Source: Luteolibacter pohnpeiensis | GTDB lineage: Bacteria > Verrucomicrobiota > Verrucomicrobiia > Verrucomicrobiales > Akkermansiaceae | Reading direction: 5' to 3' | DNA: 64,000 bases | NCBI RefSeq assembly: GCF_016595435.1 | Contig: NZ_JAENIJ010000011.1 | Location: 1 to 64,000, forward strand | In this document: piece by piece, positions 7,226 through 15,519 of the stretch | Position numbering within the stretch: the stretch's first letter is position 1 | Layout: each line of letters begins with the position of its first letter | Notes under the pieces: model-generated | Seen by the model: only the letters and a program-made list of their open reading frames with translations | Database searches by the model: none | Told to the model about the DNA's origin: nothing | Made by a program: the position numbers and the translations under genes

Positions 7226-8773
7226 ATGTCTTCTGCCGCAGAAATTAAAGCCGAAATTCTTCGCCTCACCCGCGAGTTCTCCAAACTCGCCCACGCTGCC
7301 AACCGCCCCGGGATCGATCCGGCCCACGCGCCTTTCATCCCCGGGCAAACCACCGTTCCCTATGCCGGCCGCGTTTTCGATGAAGACGAAGTCGAAGCAG
7401 CCGTATCCTCGACCCTAGATTTCTGGCTCACGCTCGGCCCGGAGGGTGAAGCCATGGAAAAAGAATTGGCAGCATTCATGGGCGTAAAACACTGCCTGCT
7501 CGTGAATTCCGGTTCATCCGCGAACCTAGTCGCTTTCTCGGCGCTGACCACGCACAAACTTCCCGACCACAAGCGCATCCGCCCCGGCGACGAAGTCATC
7601 ACCGTTGCCGCAGGCTTCCCTACAACCGTCGCTCCCATCATCCAGGCAGGAGCGGTGCCGGTGTTTATCGATGCGAAAACCTTCACCGGAAACGCCGACT
7701 GCTCACTACTGGAAGCCGCATTCAGCGAAGGCAAAACGAAAGCCGTGATGATGGCCCACGCTTTAGGCAATCCATTCGAGCTCTCAACCGTTCTCGAGTT
7801 CTGCAAAAAACACGACCTCTGGTTGGTCGAGGACAATTGCGACGCGCTCGGGTGCACCTACTCGCTCCCCGTTGGGAAAGCCAAAGAGCTGGGTCTCGAT
7901 CACTTGCTCAAAATCGCGGATAAAGGTGAACACGCTATCATCCGCATCGAGGACGGAATTCTCACCGCACCGACCGGATCATTCGGCGACATTTCCACCC
8001 AATCTTTCTACCCTCCCCACCACCTCACGATGGGCGAAGGTGGAGCCGTGAACATCATTCGCCGCGCGCCACTCAAAACCTATGCCGAATCGTTCCGCGA
8101 CTGGGGCCGTGACTGCTGGTGTGCCTCCGGCAAGGACGATACCTGCGGCAAACGATTCCAGTGGCAGCTCGGCGAACTACCGCAGGGCTACGATCACAAA
8201 TACATCTACTCCCACCTCGGCTTCAACCTGAAGCCACTCGATCCACAAGCAGCGATCGGCCGTGTTCAAATCAAGCGACTTCCGGAATTCATCGAAGCAC
8301 GCAAAATCAACTGGGAGCTGCTTCGCCGCGGCCTCCACGGTTTGGAAAAATACATCGATTTCGCGCTGCCGACCCACGCAACGGCCTGGAATCCTCCTGC
8401 AGATCCAGCCAGTGAGCCGATTTCCGATTTCACTTGGGATGACAGTGGTTGCCAGACCTCCTGCTCCTGGTTCGGTTTCAAAATCACGATCAAGGAGGAC
8501 GCTCCGTTCACCCGCACCGAACTCGCAGCGCACCTCGATGCCAACAAAATCGGCAACCGCATGCTCTTCGGCGGTAACCTGGTCCGCCAACCTGCCTTTG
8601 TGCAACTCCGCCGTGACAATCCTGCAGCCATGCGCGTCGCTGGCGAGCTAACAGGCGCCGATCGCATCATGAACCAAACCATGTTCCTCGGAACCTACCC
8701 CGGCCTCACCCGCGAGATGATCGATTACATGGTGAAGGTGATTTGCGATTTTACTGAATCGAAAGCTGCTTAA
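7226..8773 (+). CDS. rfbH: CDP-4-keto-6-deoxyglucose 3-dehydrase (E1), PMP and [2Fe-2S] enzyme
   Basis: A 515-residue member of the aminotransferase-fold DegT family. The usual PLP-binding lysine is replaced by histidine in FYPPHHLTMGEGG (His 265/266), the hallmark of the PMP-dependent E1. The iron-sulfur ligands of E1 are all present: Cys205 in EDNCDALG and Cys297, Cys299 and Cys307 in CWCASGKDDTCGKR. The enzyme removes the C3 hydroxyl to give a 3,6-dideoxy sugar. Homologues have about 437 residues. Roughly 34 of the extra residues lie between Cys205 and the PMP-site histidines (about 211-250), with the remainder in N-terminal and other extensions. E1 normally receives electrons from a ferredoxin-reductase-type E3, which is not seen in this window. 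Confidence 0.95.
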   Translation: MSSAAEIKAEILRLTREFSKLAHAANRPGIDPAHAPFIPGQTTVPYAGRVFDEDEVEAAVSSTLDFWLTLGPEGEAMEKELAAFMGVKHCLLVNSGSSANLVAFSALTTHKLPDHKRIRPGDEVITVAAGFPTTVAPIIQAGAVPVFIDAKTFTGNADCSLLEAAFSEGKTKAVMMAHALGNPFELSTVLEFCKKHDLWLVEDNCDALGCTYSLPVGKAKELGLDHLLKIADKGEHAIIRIEDGILTAPTGSFGDISTQSFYPPHHLTMGEGGAVNIIRRAPLKTYAESFRDWGRDCWCASGKDDTCGKRFQWQLGELPQGYDHKYIYSHLGFNLKPLDPQAAIGRVQIKRLPEFIEARKINWELLRRGLHGLEKYIDFALPTHATAWNPPADPASEPISDFTWDDSGCQTSCSWFGFKITIKEDAPFTRTELAAHLDANKIGNRMLFGGNLVRQPAFVQLRRDNPAAMRVAGELTGADRIMNQTMFLGTYPGLTREMIDYMVKVICDFTESKAA

Positions 8774-8776
8774 TCC

Positions 8777-9322
8777 ATGGAATTGATCGCCGAGCCACTA
8801 CCAGGGGTCAAAATCCTTAAACCTTTCGTGTTTGAGGATGCCCGTGGAAATTTCGTAAAGCCGTTTCACGAAGACCAGCTCGCAGCCCACGGTATCCACC
8901 TTATGTTGCGAGAGGAATTTTTCTCGACGTCATCCCGCGGTGTCATTCGCGGCATGCATTTCCAAATTCCACCACACGCCCATCAAAAAATCGTTTACTG
9001 CATCACCGGCAAAGTCTTGGATGTATTGCTCGATTTACGAAAAAGTTCACCGACTTATGGGCAGAGCGTCGCCTTCGATCTATCCGCCGAAAATCGGCAT
9101 ATTGTCCATATCCCGGTCGGCTTTGCTCACGGCTTCGTCGCTTTGCAGGAGCAATCCTGCCTCGTTTACAAAACAGATGCCGTCCATGCATCCGAAAGTG
9201 ATCGCGGCATTCGCTGGGACAGTTTCGGCTATTCCTGGCCTAATCTAACAGATTCAGTTCAGGAAATAAGTACTCGCGACTTAGACCATCCACCGTTTGC
9301 GGACTTTATAAGCCCTTTTTGA
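8777..9322 (+). CDS. RmlC-like nucleotide-sugar epimerase (AscE/RfbC type)
   Basis: A 181-residue cupin of the dTDP-4-dehydrorhamnose 3,5-epimerase family. The catalytic His is at 61 (VIRGMHFQ) and the Tyr at 131 (LVYKT), with DVLLDLRKSSPTYG between. The second aromatic pair usual after the catalytic Tyr (TxxYY) is replaced by DAVH, which may point to an altered or single-carbon epimerisation. Beginning 3 bases after rfbH, it most likely acts on the CDP-3,6-dideoxy-4-ketohexose, as AscE does in ascarylose synthesis, rather than on a dTDP sugar: no rmlA or rmlB is present in the window. Substrate is inferred from context. Confidence 0.85.
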   Translation: MELIAEPLPGVKILKPFVFEDARGNFVKPFHEDQLAAHGIHLMLREEFFSTSSRGVIRGMHFQIPPHAHQKIVYCITGKVLDVLLDLRKSSPTYGQSVAFDLSAENRHIVHIPVGFAHGFVALQEQSCLVYKTDAVHASESDRGIRWDSFGYSWPNLTDSVQEISTRDLDHPPFADFISPF

Positions 9323-9333
9323 TTTAGCTGGCT

Positions 9334-10164
9334 ATGAAGATATTCCTTACTGGCGGCACTGGCTTCATTGGCTCCCATTTTATCAACCAGGCTCACGCTG
9401 TCGGCCATGAGATCATCGCCCTCAGACGTAGTCCAGCATCAGTTCCAAGAGTTCCATTAGGGAAAGCACCCGTCTGGCTCGACAAGGCAATGCCTGATCT
9501 CCAGCCAGCAGACTTCATAGGATCCGACACACTGGTGCACTTGGCCGCTCATTCAGCAAACGTCCCTTATGACACACTTGAGGCCTGTATTCAGCACAAT
9601 GTCATTGAGCCTATTCAGATGATACGGACCGCCTCCGTGGCGGGAATCCAAAAATATGTCATTGCTGGAAGTTGCTTTGAATACGGTCGATCCGGAGAAC
9701 GTTACGACAAAATCCCACCAAATGCCCCGCTGGAACCCACACTGAGCTACCCCGCCTCGAAAGCTGCGGCCTCGGTTGCATTCCACTCGCTGGCACAAGA
9801 ACTTTCAATCAAACTTTCCATTCACCGAATCTTTCAGGTCTTTGGAGAAGGTGAAGACCCAGGGCGCCTCTGGCCATCACTTCGCAAGGCAGCCTTGGCC
9901 GGCGAATCTCTCGAAATGACTCCGGCAGAACAGGTACGAGACTTCATCAACGTCACCGAAGTTGCGGCACAACTTCTGGCGGCGATTGATCTTGAACCAC
10001 TGCCTGGCATTCCGTTGGTGATGAACCTGGGCACCGGCGAAGAAATGACACTCCGAAACTTCGCCGAGCATTGGTGGAAAACCTGGAATGCGAGCGGCAC
10101 TCTTCATTTTGGTGCAAAGCCATACCGCGACGGAGAAATCATGCGCTACATCCCCTTAGTCTGA
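9334..10164 (+). CDS. NAD(P)-dependent epimerase/reductase, probable CDP-sugar 4-reductase
   Basis: A 276-residue extended SDR with TGGTGFIGSHF at the N-terminus and the YPASKAA catalytic motif. Segments such as EQVRDFINVTEV and FGAKPYRDGEIMRY recall CDP-abequose/paratose/ascarylose synthases (RfbJ, RfbS, AscF), which reduce the 4-keto group of CDP-3,6-dideoxyhexuloses. It would complete the CDP-sugar module directly upstream. The protein stops right after RDGEIMRYIPLV, where relatives I recall continue for about 25-30 residues with a GWxP segment, so it may be C-terminally truncated. Which dideoxyhexose is made cannot be told. Confidence 0.75.
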   Translation: MKIFLTGGTGFIGSHFINQAHAVGHEIIALRRSPASVPRVPLGKAPVWLDKAMPDLQPADFIGSDTLVHLAAHSANVPYDTLEACIQHNVIEPIQMIRTASVAGIQKYVIAGSCFEYGRSGERYDKIPPNAPLEPTLSYPASKAAASVAFHSLAQELSIKLSIHRIFQVFGEGEDPGRLWPSLRKAALAGESLEMTPAEQVRDFINVTEVAAQLLAAIDLEPLPGIPLVMNLGTGEEMTLRNFAEHWWKTWNASGTLHFGAKPYRDGEIMRYIPLV

Positions 10165-10541
10165 TCAGTGTCGCAAGTCTTATTAGATAGAATCTCAAAT
10201 CGCTCAAAAGGACTATTCTGAAATTTATCGAGAGAGCAGACGACTTAAGGTATACCATTATATAATCCCCCCGGCTTATAGCCTCATATCAACATATGAT
10301 GCCATTTTCAAATAATCAAACATAATGGGCTCAAATACCATCGACTCCGACGAAACACGAGGGATCAGGACTTTCACGTCGCAAACGTCGAAAAGGCAAA
10401 AAACCTTTCAAAGTGGAATCCCATTGCCAGCGTGAATAAAGATATCGACCAGATGGTTAAATAGCCGAATAAAAACTTCCAACATCAATTAGTCACTCGT
10501 GCGATTTATTTTAGCTTCAACCGAGTTCGTCTCACAGAGGT
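10165..10541 (+). other. 377-bp A+T-rich gap without a supported gene
   Basis: No open frame of convincing length and no family match was found on either strand. A perfect TATAAT occurs at 10261-10266, but without a good -35 at the right distance. A short AGAGG stands just upstream of the next ATG. It follows a possibly shortened reductase gene and marks the switch to A+T-rich glycosyltransferase genes, so it may be a recombination scar or a decayed 3' end. Confidence 0.5.
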
Positions 10542-11675
10542 ATGAAAACTAAAAGTCCCGTCAAGATCCTAATTATCGGCAGATTGCAAGGCGCTAATCG
10601 AGGAGAATGGGTATCTCATTTTTTGGCTAAGGGTGACCCAAACATCAAATTCAATGTCAAGTTTTCACCGCTAGCAACACGACCTCGCCAAAATGCACTA
10701 GGCTACATAGCAGACTTCCTATTAAAGACTGCGAGCTTTGTTGTAGATTACATTCAAGGCAGGGGCACAACCATCATCTATGTCCCACCAATGAACTACT
10801 CAATCATCAACTATGCTTGGGCTTTAAATAGCTTGCTCAGATCGAAACTGATAGTTGATTATTACGTTTGTGCACTTCCCACCTTAGAGGAAGACGGCGG
10901 TTCAAGTTGCTGGATTGGAAATGATATCAATTGCATCAAATTCGATCGCGCAGCATTGAGCAAAGCCGACATTTTAATTCATCCGGTCATATCAGAACTT
11001 AAACTGACCGCATCCATGGCAGGGGTGGAATTGAAAAACTCGAAAATCAGGGTTCTGCCATTGACTATGGATAGATTAGCTCATCCTAAGAAAAAGTTAA
11101 TTACCCGGAAGCTTCGGATCGCATGGTGGGCATTATTCTCTCCACTGCACGGGCTCGATCAATTCTTACGGGGAATGGAGCAATTGAGCGACGCGGATCT
11201 AGAACTCATTGAGCTCACACTTATCGGCAGTAATACAGCAACTCCTTACGTGAAGGGCCTGCTCGAAGCACACCCAAGAGCAGGAACTAAGATCAAATAC
11301 AGAACCGACTTGTCATTTTCCAATGGAACTTTGCCATCCCACTTGGTTGACCATTGTGATCTTGCACTGGGCCATTTTGGCTTGTCACGCAAATCACAAG
11401 CTGTGATATCTAACAAAATTGTAGAAGCGCTGGCAATCGGCTTGCCAGTTTTCACTGGCGAAAGCTCTGGAGTTCGAGAGTTCTTGAATGATGACCAAAT
11501 AATCTTTGTTGACCTGAACCCTGAAGCAATTGCCGCCAAGCTTAGAGCCATTGTTAGGCAGGAAATTTGTTTGGACGAAATAGCTGAAAATGGAAGTAGC
11601 GCATTTGATGTACATTTCTCCAGGGAAACCTTCGTCTCTAATTTCCGAGAACTCATTCTTAGTGATAGAAATTAG
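10542..11675 (+). CDS. Glycosyltransferase, GT-B fold (GT4-like)
   Basis: A 377-residue protein with the layout of a GT-B enzyme: an N-terminal Rossmann-like half and a C-terminal half ending with the donor-site region SNKIVEALAIGLPVFTGES, close to the GT4 pattern but without the textbook E-x7-E. GLDQFLRGMEQL in the middle is also GT4-like. It probably adds one sugar to the lipid-linked repeat on the cytoplasmic membrane face. An AGAGG ribosome-binding site precedes the ATG, which is unusual for this window. It is followed after 2 bases by the flippase gene. Donor and acceptor are unknown. Confidence 0.75.
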   Translation: MKTKSPVKILIIGRLQGANRGEWVSHFLAKGDPNIKFNVKFSPLATRPRQNALGYIADFLLKTASFVVDYIQGRGTTIIYVPPMNYSIINYAWALNSLLRSKLIVDYYVCALPTLEEDGGSSCWIGNDINCIKFDRAALSKADILIHPVISELKLTASMAGVELKNSKIRVLPLTMDRLAHPKKKLITRKLRIAWWALFSPLHGLDQFLRGMEQLSDADLELIELTLIGSNTATPYVKGLLEAHPRAGTKIKYRTDLSFSNGTLPSHLVDHCDLALGHFGLSRKSQAVISNKIVEALAIGLPVFTGESSGVREFLNDDQIIFVDLNPEAIAAKLRAIVRQEICLDEIAENGSSAFDVHFSRETFVSNFRELILSDRN

Positions 11676-11677
11676 CC

Positions 11678-13102
11678 TTGAGTAAATTCAAAGATACAAC
11701 TTGGCTTCTACTTGGACGATTTATCGGTCTCAGTAGTCCACTCTTCGTAACCCCGTACGTCGCACGTGCTCTAACCAAAGAAGAAATCGGCACATGGGCT
11801 TTAATCCAGGTCGTCGTCGGCTTTGTTGCGATTTTTCAGGATGGGGGTTTAAGCCCATACGTCATCCGCCACAAAAACTATGAGCAAGCCACTCGCTCGA
11901 TGGTCAGTAGCTGTGGTGGCCTACTCGGCGTGGCGGTAGGCCTCATCCTACTGGTGGGAAGCATTCCTGTTTGTCGGCTACTTGGAATATCGGAACAATG
12001 GAAACTTTTTCTGCCGCTGACGATCGTGTATGGTCTAGGCGGACTCGCAAGTGTCTGGAATGCGGAGCTTCGGCGCAACGGTTCATTTAAACAACTGTTT
12101 CTCGCTGGATCGATCCCTCAGCTATTATCAGTTCCCTTTTCTGTTCTGTTGCTGGCAAATGGATTTGGCCTATGGACGTTTCCCCTTGCGGCACTTTTCG
12201 GAGCAATCACTCAAGTCTTATTTTTAATCCCATTCTGCAGACCGATTCGATTCGCTTGGTCTCAGGCGCTTTTGCCCGAAATGGCGCAGTATACACGTGG
12301 ATTACTCGGTTTTTCCTTAATCAATTACTGGGCACGGAGGCTCGATGATCTCTTAATCGGCCGCTACCTCGGGACAGCACCACTCGCAATTTACTCAAAT
12401 GCATATCGCTTGATGCTTCTACCTATCTCCCAAGTGATCTCACTTTTTAATCCACTCATACTTCCTTACATGTCCAAACATCAGGATGATCTTGAGGCTT
12501 GTCGCACTGAACTTTATGGCTTTCTCTCTACTATAGGTCTCATCGTGTTTGCTGGAATGAGTTTTCTTTGGATTGAAAGAAATCAACTCATCAATTGGTA
12601 CCTTGGAAATGGATGGAATGAGGTTTCAGATATTCTATTCTGGTTTGCTCCATTAGGGATGCTGCAGTGTTTAATCAATCCACTCGGCAATTGTTATATG
12701 ATCAGCAGTCGGAATGACCGATTTTTCTGGATAGGCGTCATCAATACAGCGGTAGTAATTTGCGGTTTTATTGCAGGCCTCAAATTTGGAGTTAAGGGAG
12801 TCGCACTTGGATATTTTATAGCAAATCTTATCATGATTTATCCTAATGTTCGACTATCTATTTCAACAATTGGTGGATCGTTCCGGGAGTGGTTGTTTAA
12901 TACTTCAATACTCTGGGTAATCCCAATTGGAGGGATCATATTCTCACAATTCAATACTCTAGCGAATCCTTACCTTTCCGTAGCAATTTCCGCAATTTTT
13001 GTGGGATTGATCACCCTGAGCGTGGCAGTGATCATTTTTCGCAGCAAGATACCAACTGTTTGTCAATTCTTGAGGCTACGACGCAAAAAAACACTCTCGT
13101 AA
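11678..13102 (+). CDS. Wzx-type polysaccharide flippase (MOP superfamily)
   Basis: A 474-residue polytopic membrane protein. The N-terminal LLGRFIGLSSPLFVTPYVARALTKEEIG region is the classic start of the polysaccharide biosynthesis/Wzx family; about 12-14 hydrophobic helices follow, and the tail is basic (RLRRKK). It would move the undecaprenyl-diphosphate-linked repeat unit from the inner to the outer leaflet. The start is TTG at 11678, 2 bases after the previous stop. Together with the Wzy-like gene at 15520 it indicates the Wzx/Wzy-dependent route. Confidence 0.88.
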   Translation: MSKFKDTTWLLLGRFIGLSSPLFVTPYVARALTKEEIGTWALIQVVVGFVAIFQDGGLSPYVIRHKNYEQATRSMVSSCGGLLGVAVGLILLVGSIPVCRLLGISEQWKLFLPLTIVYGLGGLASVWNAELRRNGSFKQLFLAGSIPQLLSVPFSVLLLANGFGLWTFPLAALFGAITQVLFLIPFCRPIRFAWSQALLPEMAQYTRGLLGFSLINYWARRLDDLLIGRYLGTAPLAIYSNAYRLMLLPISQVISLFNPLILPYMSKHQDDLEACRTELYGFLSTIGLIVFAGMSFLWIERNQLINWYLGNGWNEVSDILFWFAPLGMLQCLINPLGNCYMISSRNDRFFWIGVINTAVVICGFIAGLKFGVKGVALGYFIANLIMIYPNVRLSISTIGGSFREWLFNTSILWVIPIGGIIFSQFNTLANPYLSVAISAIFVGLITLSVAVIIFRSKIPTVCQFLRLRRKKTLS

Positions 13103-13107
13103 AATTC

Positions 13108-14100
13108 ATGCACACACCAATGGTTTCAATAATCATTCCTTGTTACAATGCAGAGAAGCATCTAAAGGAGGCAATACAGTGTGCACTGGACCAAACATGG
13201 GGGAACAAGGAGATCATTGTCATAGACGATGGCTCGATTGATAGCAGCCTCAGAATAATCCAATCTTTTGGAGATCGAGTGATTTATCGATCCGGAGCAA
13301 ATCAAGGAGGCAACCATGCCCGAAATTTAGGGGCAAAAATCTCGAAAGGTGACTATCTCCAATTTCTCGACGCCGACGATTTTATGGATGCCGAGAAAAT
13401 CGAGAAGCAAATGATCGCTTTATCTAATGCGCCACCCGGAACTATCGCTGGCTGCGCATGGCAATATCATTTTTGTGAAAAACCACCAGTCATCCCAGTC
13501 GCAAAATTCTGGAAAAACTATACCAGCAGCCGCGAAATGATACTAGATCAATGGCTGGGACAAGGCTTTCTCGCTCCTCATTGTTGGCTGATACCTAAAG
13601 AAATATGGCATAAGATCGGTGGATGGGATGAAACTCTCAAAGCGGATCAGGATGGGAACTTTTTTGGCAAAGTGTTACTCGCAGATCAAGAAGTCTGCTT
13701 CATCAATGAAGTTCTTGCCTCCTATCGGATGACTGGTGCCTCAAGTGTGAGCCGTCAAAATTCGAAAGAAGCAGCAGAAAGTCGATTCCGATCGTGGAAG
13801 GCACTATCCGCAATGATACTATCTAATGATTCGACATCTAAAGCAAAACAAGCCGTATGCTGTTGGGGAAGTGCTGTTGCAAGAGGTATCATCCTCAGGG
13901 GAGGATTTCATAAAAGTGGCGGTGCAATGATCGGCTATCAGATGCTTAATTATGTTTTTCGACATTATCCGAGTGATGTAAGAAATTTTTTCCACAATTC
14001 ATGGATGGATATGTTTTCGAAAATTTTTGGTCTAAAACTGGCAATTCATTTTTCGATATTAATTCGCAGGACAAGGGGTTTCCTTGGAGGCGAACGCTGA
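13108..14100 (+). CDS. Glycosyltransferase family 2
   Basis: A 330-residue GT-A enzyme. VSIIIPCYNAEKHL opens the domain, EIIVIDDGS gives the nucleotide-binding aspartates, and FLDADDF is the metal-binding DxD region. GGWDETLKADQDG matches the acceptor-side aspartates of family 2. The frame can be extended to a TTG at 13060, overlapping wzx; the ATG at 13108 is preferred since it puts the GT2 motif within a few residues of the start. It acts in the cytoplasm on the growing repeat; linkage unknown. Confidence 0.88.
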   Translation: MHTPMVSIIIPCYNAEKHLKEAIQCALDQTWGNKEIIVIDDGSIDSSLRIIQSFGDRVIYRSGANQGGNHARNLGAKISKGDYLQFLDADDFMDAEKIEKQMIALSNAPPGTIAGCAWQYHFCEKPPVIPVAKFWKNYTSSREMILDQWLGQGFLAPHCWLIPKEIWHKIGGWDETLKADQDGNFFGKVLLADQEVCFINEVLASYRMTGASSVSRQNSKEAAESRFRSWKALSAMILSNDSTSKAKQAVCCWGSAVARGIILRGGFHKSGGAMIGYQMLNYVFRHYPSDVRNFFHNSWMDMFSKIFGLKLAIHFSILIRRTRGFLGGER

Positions 14101-14112
14101 TAGATGTAGCAT

Positions 14113-15387
14113 ATGTTCCAAGCGGTAGATATTTCATACTGGGCCGGAATGTGGCATGCTCCTCCAGAAACACTTTTCGGCTTGGGAAGGGTCGAAAGAA
14201 GTCTAGGAATAGCTCTTCAAAAACTTCTTCCGCAAACTGTCCGCTATACCTCGTTTAATTTCGGTATCGAGTGTTCCGCGATGTTTGCTAGGGAAGGTAT
14301 TGATTTGAGTCTATCACTTGAAAAGCAGCCATCTAATTCTGAAATTCTAATATTGAATCAGCTTAAAATTGGAGACTCATACGGAGGCTATAAACAGGAT
14401 ACTTTTTCCAAAATCAAGCTCAATTTATGGCGCAGGTATAATTGTCATCGAGCTCGAAATTCTTGGATTAAAAATCCTAATCGAGACAAAATCAGTCTGA
14501 TTCAATTCGATTACAATATTCGTGCCGAACAGTTTATACCGAACAAGCTCAAATTTGCCTTAGTTCACGACATCATCCCCATTACTCACCCTCAATTCTC
14601 AACACCTAGCAACACCGAGTCAGCATCTTTACGCTTGAGATTACTCTCAAAAGAAGGTGCACATTTCATCTGTGTATCCAAATACACCGCAGATGAACTC
14701 ATGAATTTTCTTAAATTAGACAAAGAGCGAGTTCATTGGTTTCAGAATGGTTTAGACAATGCATTCAAACCAAATCCCAATCTTGGCGATGCCTCAAAAT
14801 GGCGGAAGAAGCTCGCAATTCAATCCGATCAACGGTACTTCATCGCTCAAGCAGGAGATTTAAAGCGAAAAAATCTCATTTCCATTATGAGAGCAATGAA
14901 AATCTTCCGCAAGTTGTGTAATGAAGACATCATTTTAGTCATAGTTGGACAAATACGGAATTTACCTTCCGAATTCGACTTGAATCTAGGAGAGAGTGAG
15001 TGGAGAAGTTATGTCAGATTCACTGGCACTGTTCAGGATTCAGATTTCTCCGCGTTATATTCTTCGGCAATTTCTCTTATTTTTTTAAGTCTCGCCGAAG
15101 GCTTCGGCTTCCCTCCACTTGAGGCAATGGCGTGTGGCTTACCGGTCATAGCATCAAACCTTACTTCGGTTCCTGAAGTCGTAGGCGATTCAGGGATCCT
15201 TGTCGATCCCACTGATTGCGACGAAATTACCAATGCAATGCTAAAAGTCGCTCTAAATGAGCCATTCCGAATCTCGTTGAGAAATTCAGCTCTCAGCAGA
15301 TGCCAATCTTTTACATGGGAGAAGGCAGCTCAAAGAACTGTGGATGCATGGAGAAAATCAGGACTCGATATTTCGGCTGGTTTTTAG
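14113..15387 (+). CDS. Glycosyltransferase family 4
   Basis: A 424-residue GT-B protein. The donor-site E-x7-E motif is clear in EGFGFPPLEAMACGLPVIASN, followed by SVPEVVGDSGILVDPTD. FALVHDIIPITHP in the first half is a pattern shared with WbpY-like mannosyl/rhamnosyltransferases, also seen in the gene at 20259. It lies 12 bases after the GT2 gene. Likely role: one glycosidic bond in the repeat unit; the sugar cannot be assigned. Confidence 0.88.
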   Translation: MFQAVDISYWAGMWHAPPETLFGLGRVERSLGIALQKLLPQTVRYTSFNFGIECSAMFAREGIDLSLSLEKQPSNSEILILNQLKIGDSYGGYKQDTFSKIKLNLWRRYNCHRARNSWIKNPNRDKISLIQFDYNIRAEQFIPNKLKFALVHDIIPITHPQFSTPSNTESASLRLRLLSKEGAHFICVSKYTADELMNFLKLDKERVHWFQNGLDNAFKPNPNLGDASKWRKKLAIQSDQRYFIAQAGDLKRKNLISIMRAMKIFRKLCNEDIILVIVGQIRNLPSEFDLNLGESEWRSYVRFTGTVQDSDFSALYSSAISLIFLSLAEGFGFPPLEAMACGLPVIASNLTSVPEVVGDSGILVDPTDCDEITNAMLKVALNEPFRISLRNSALSRCQSFTWEKAAQRTVDAWRKSGLDISAGF

Positions 15388-15519
15388 AATTCATTTTCGG
15401 ATAAACTCTTTTTCATTAATAACAAAGTCTAATGGTTCCAGTATTTCCAAGAAAATCTTATATATCTGAAAATCCTGTACAGATTCTGAGAGCAAGAAAC
15501 TTATCAAACAGTTAATAAC

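Noticed and set aside
8777-9322. dTDP-rhamnose pathway enzyme RmlC
   Set aside because: No rmlA, rmlB or rmlD gene is in the window and the gene follows rfbH by 3 bases, so a CDP-linked substrate is more likely, although the family is the same.
10261-10266. TATAAT as a promoter for the glycosyltransferase at 10542
   Set aside because: No -35-like hexamer at 16-18 bases and almost 280 bases from the start codon in an A+T-rich region where such hexamers are expected by chance.
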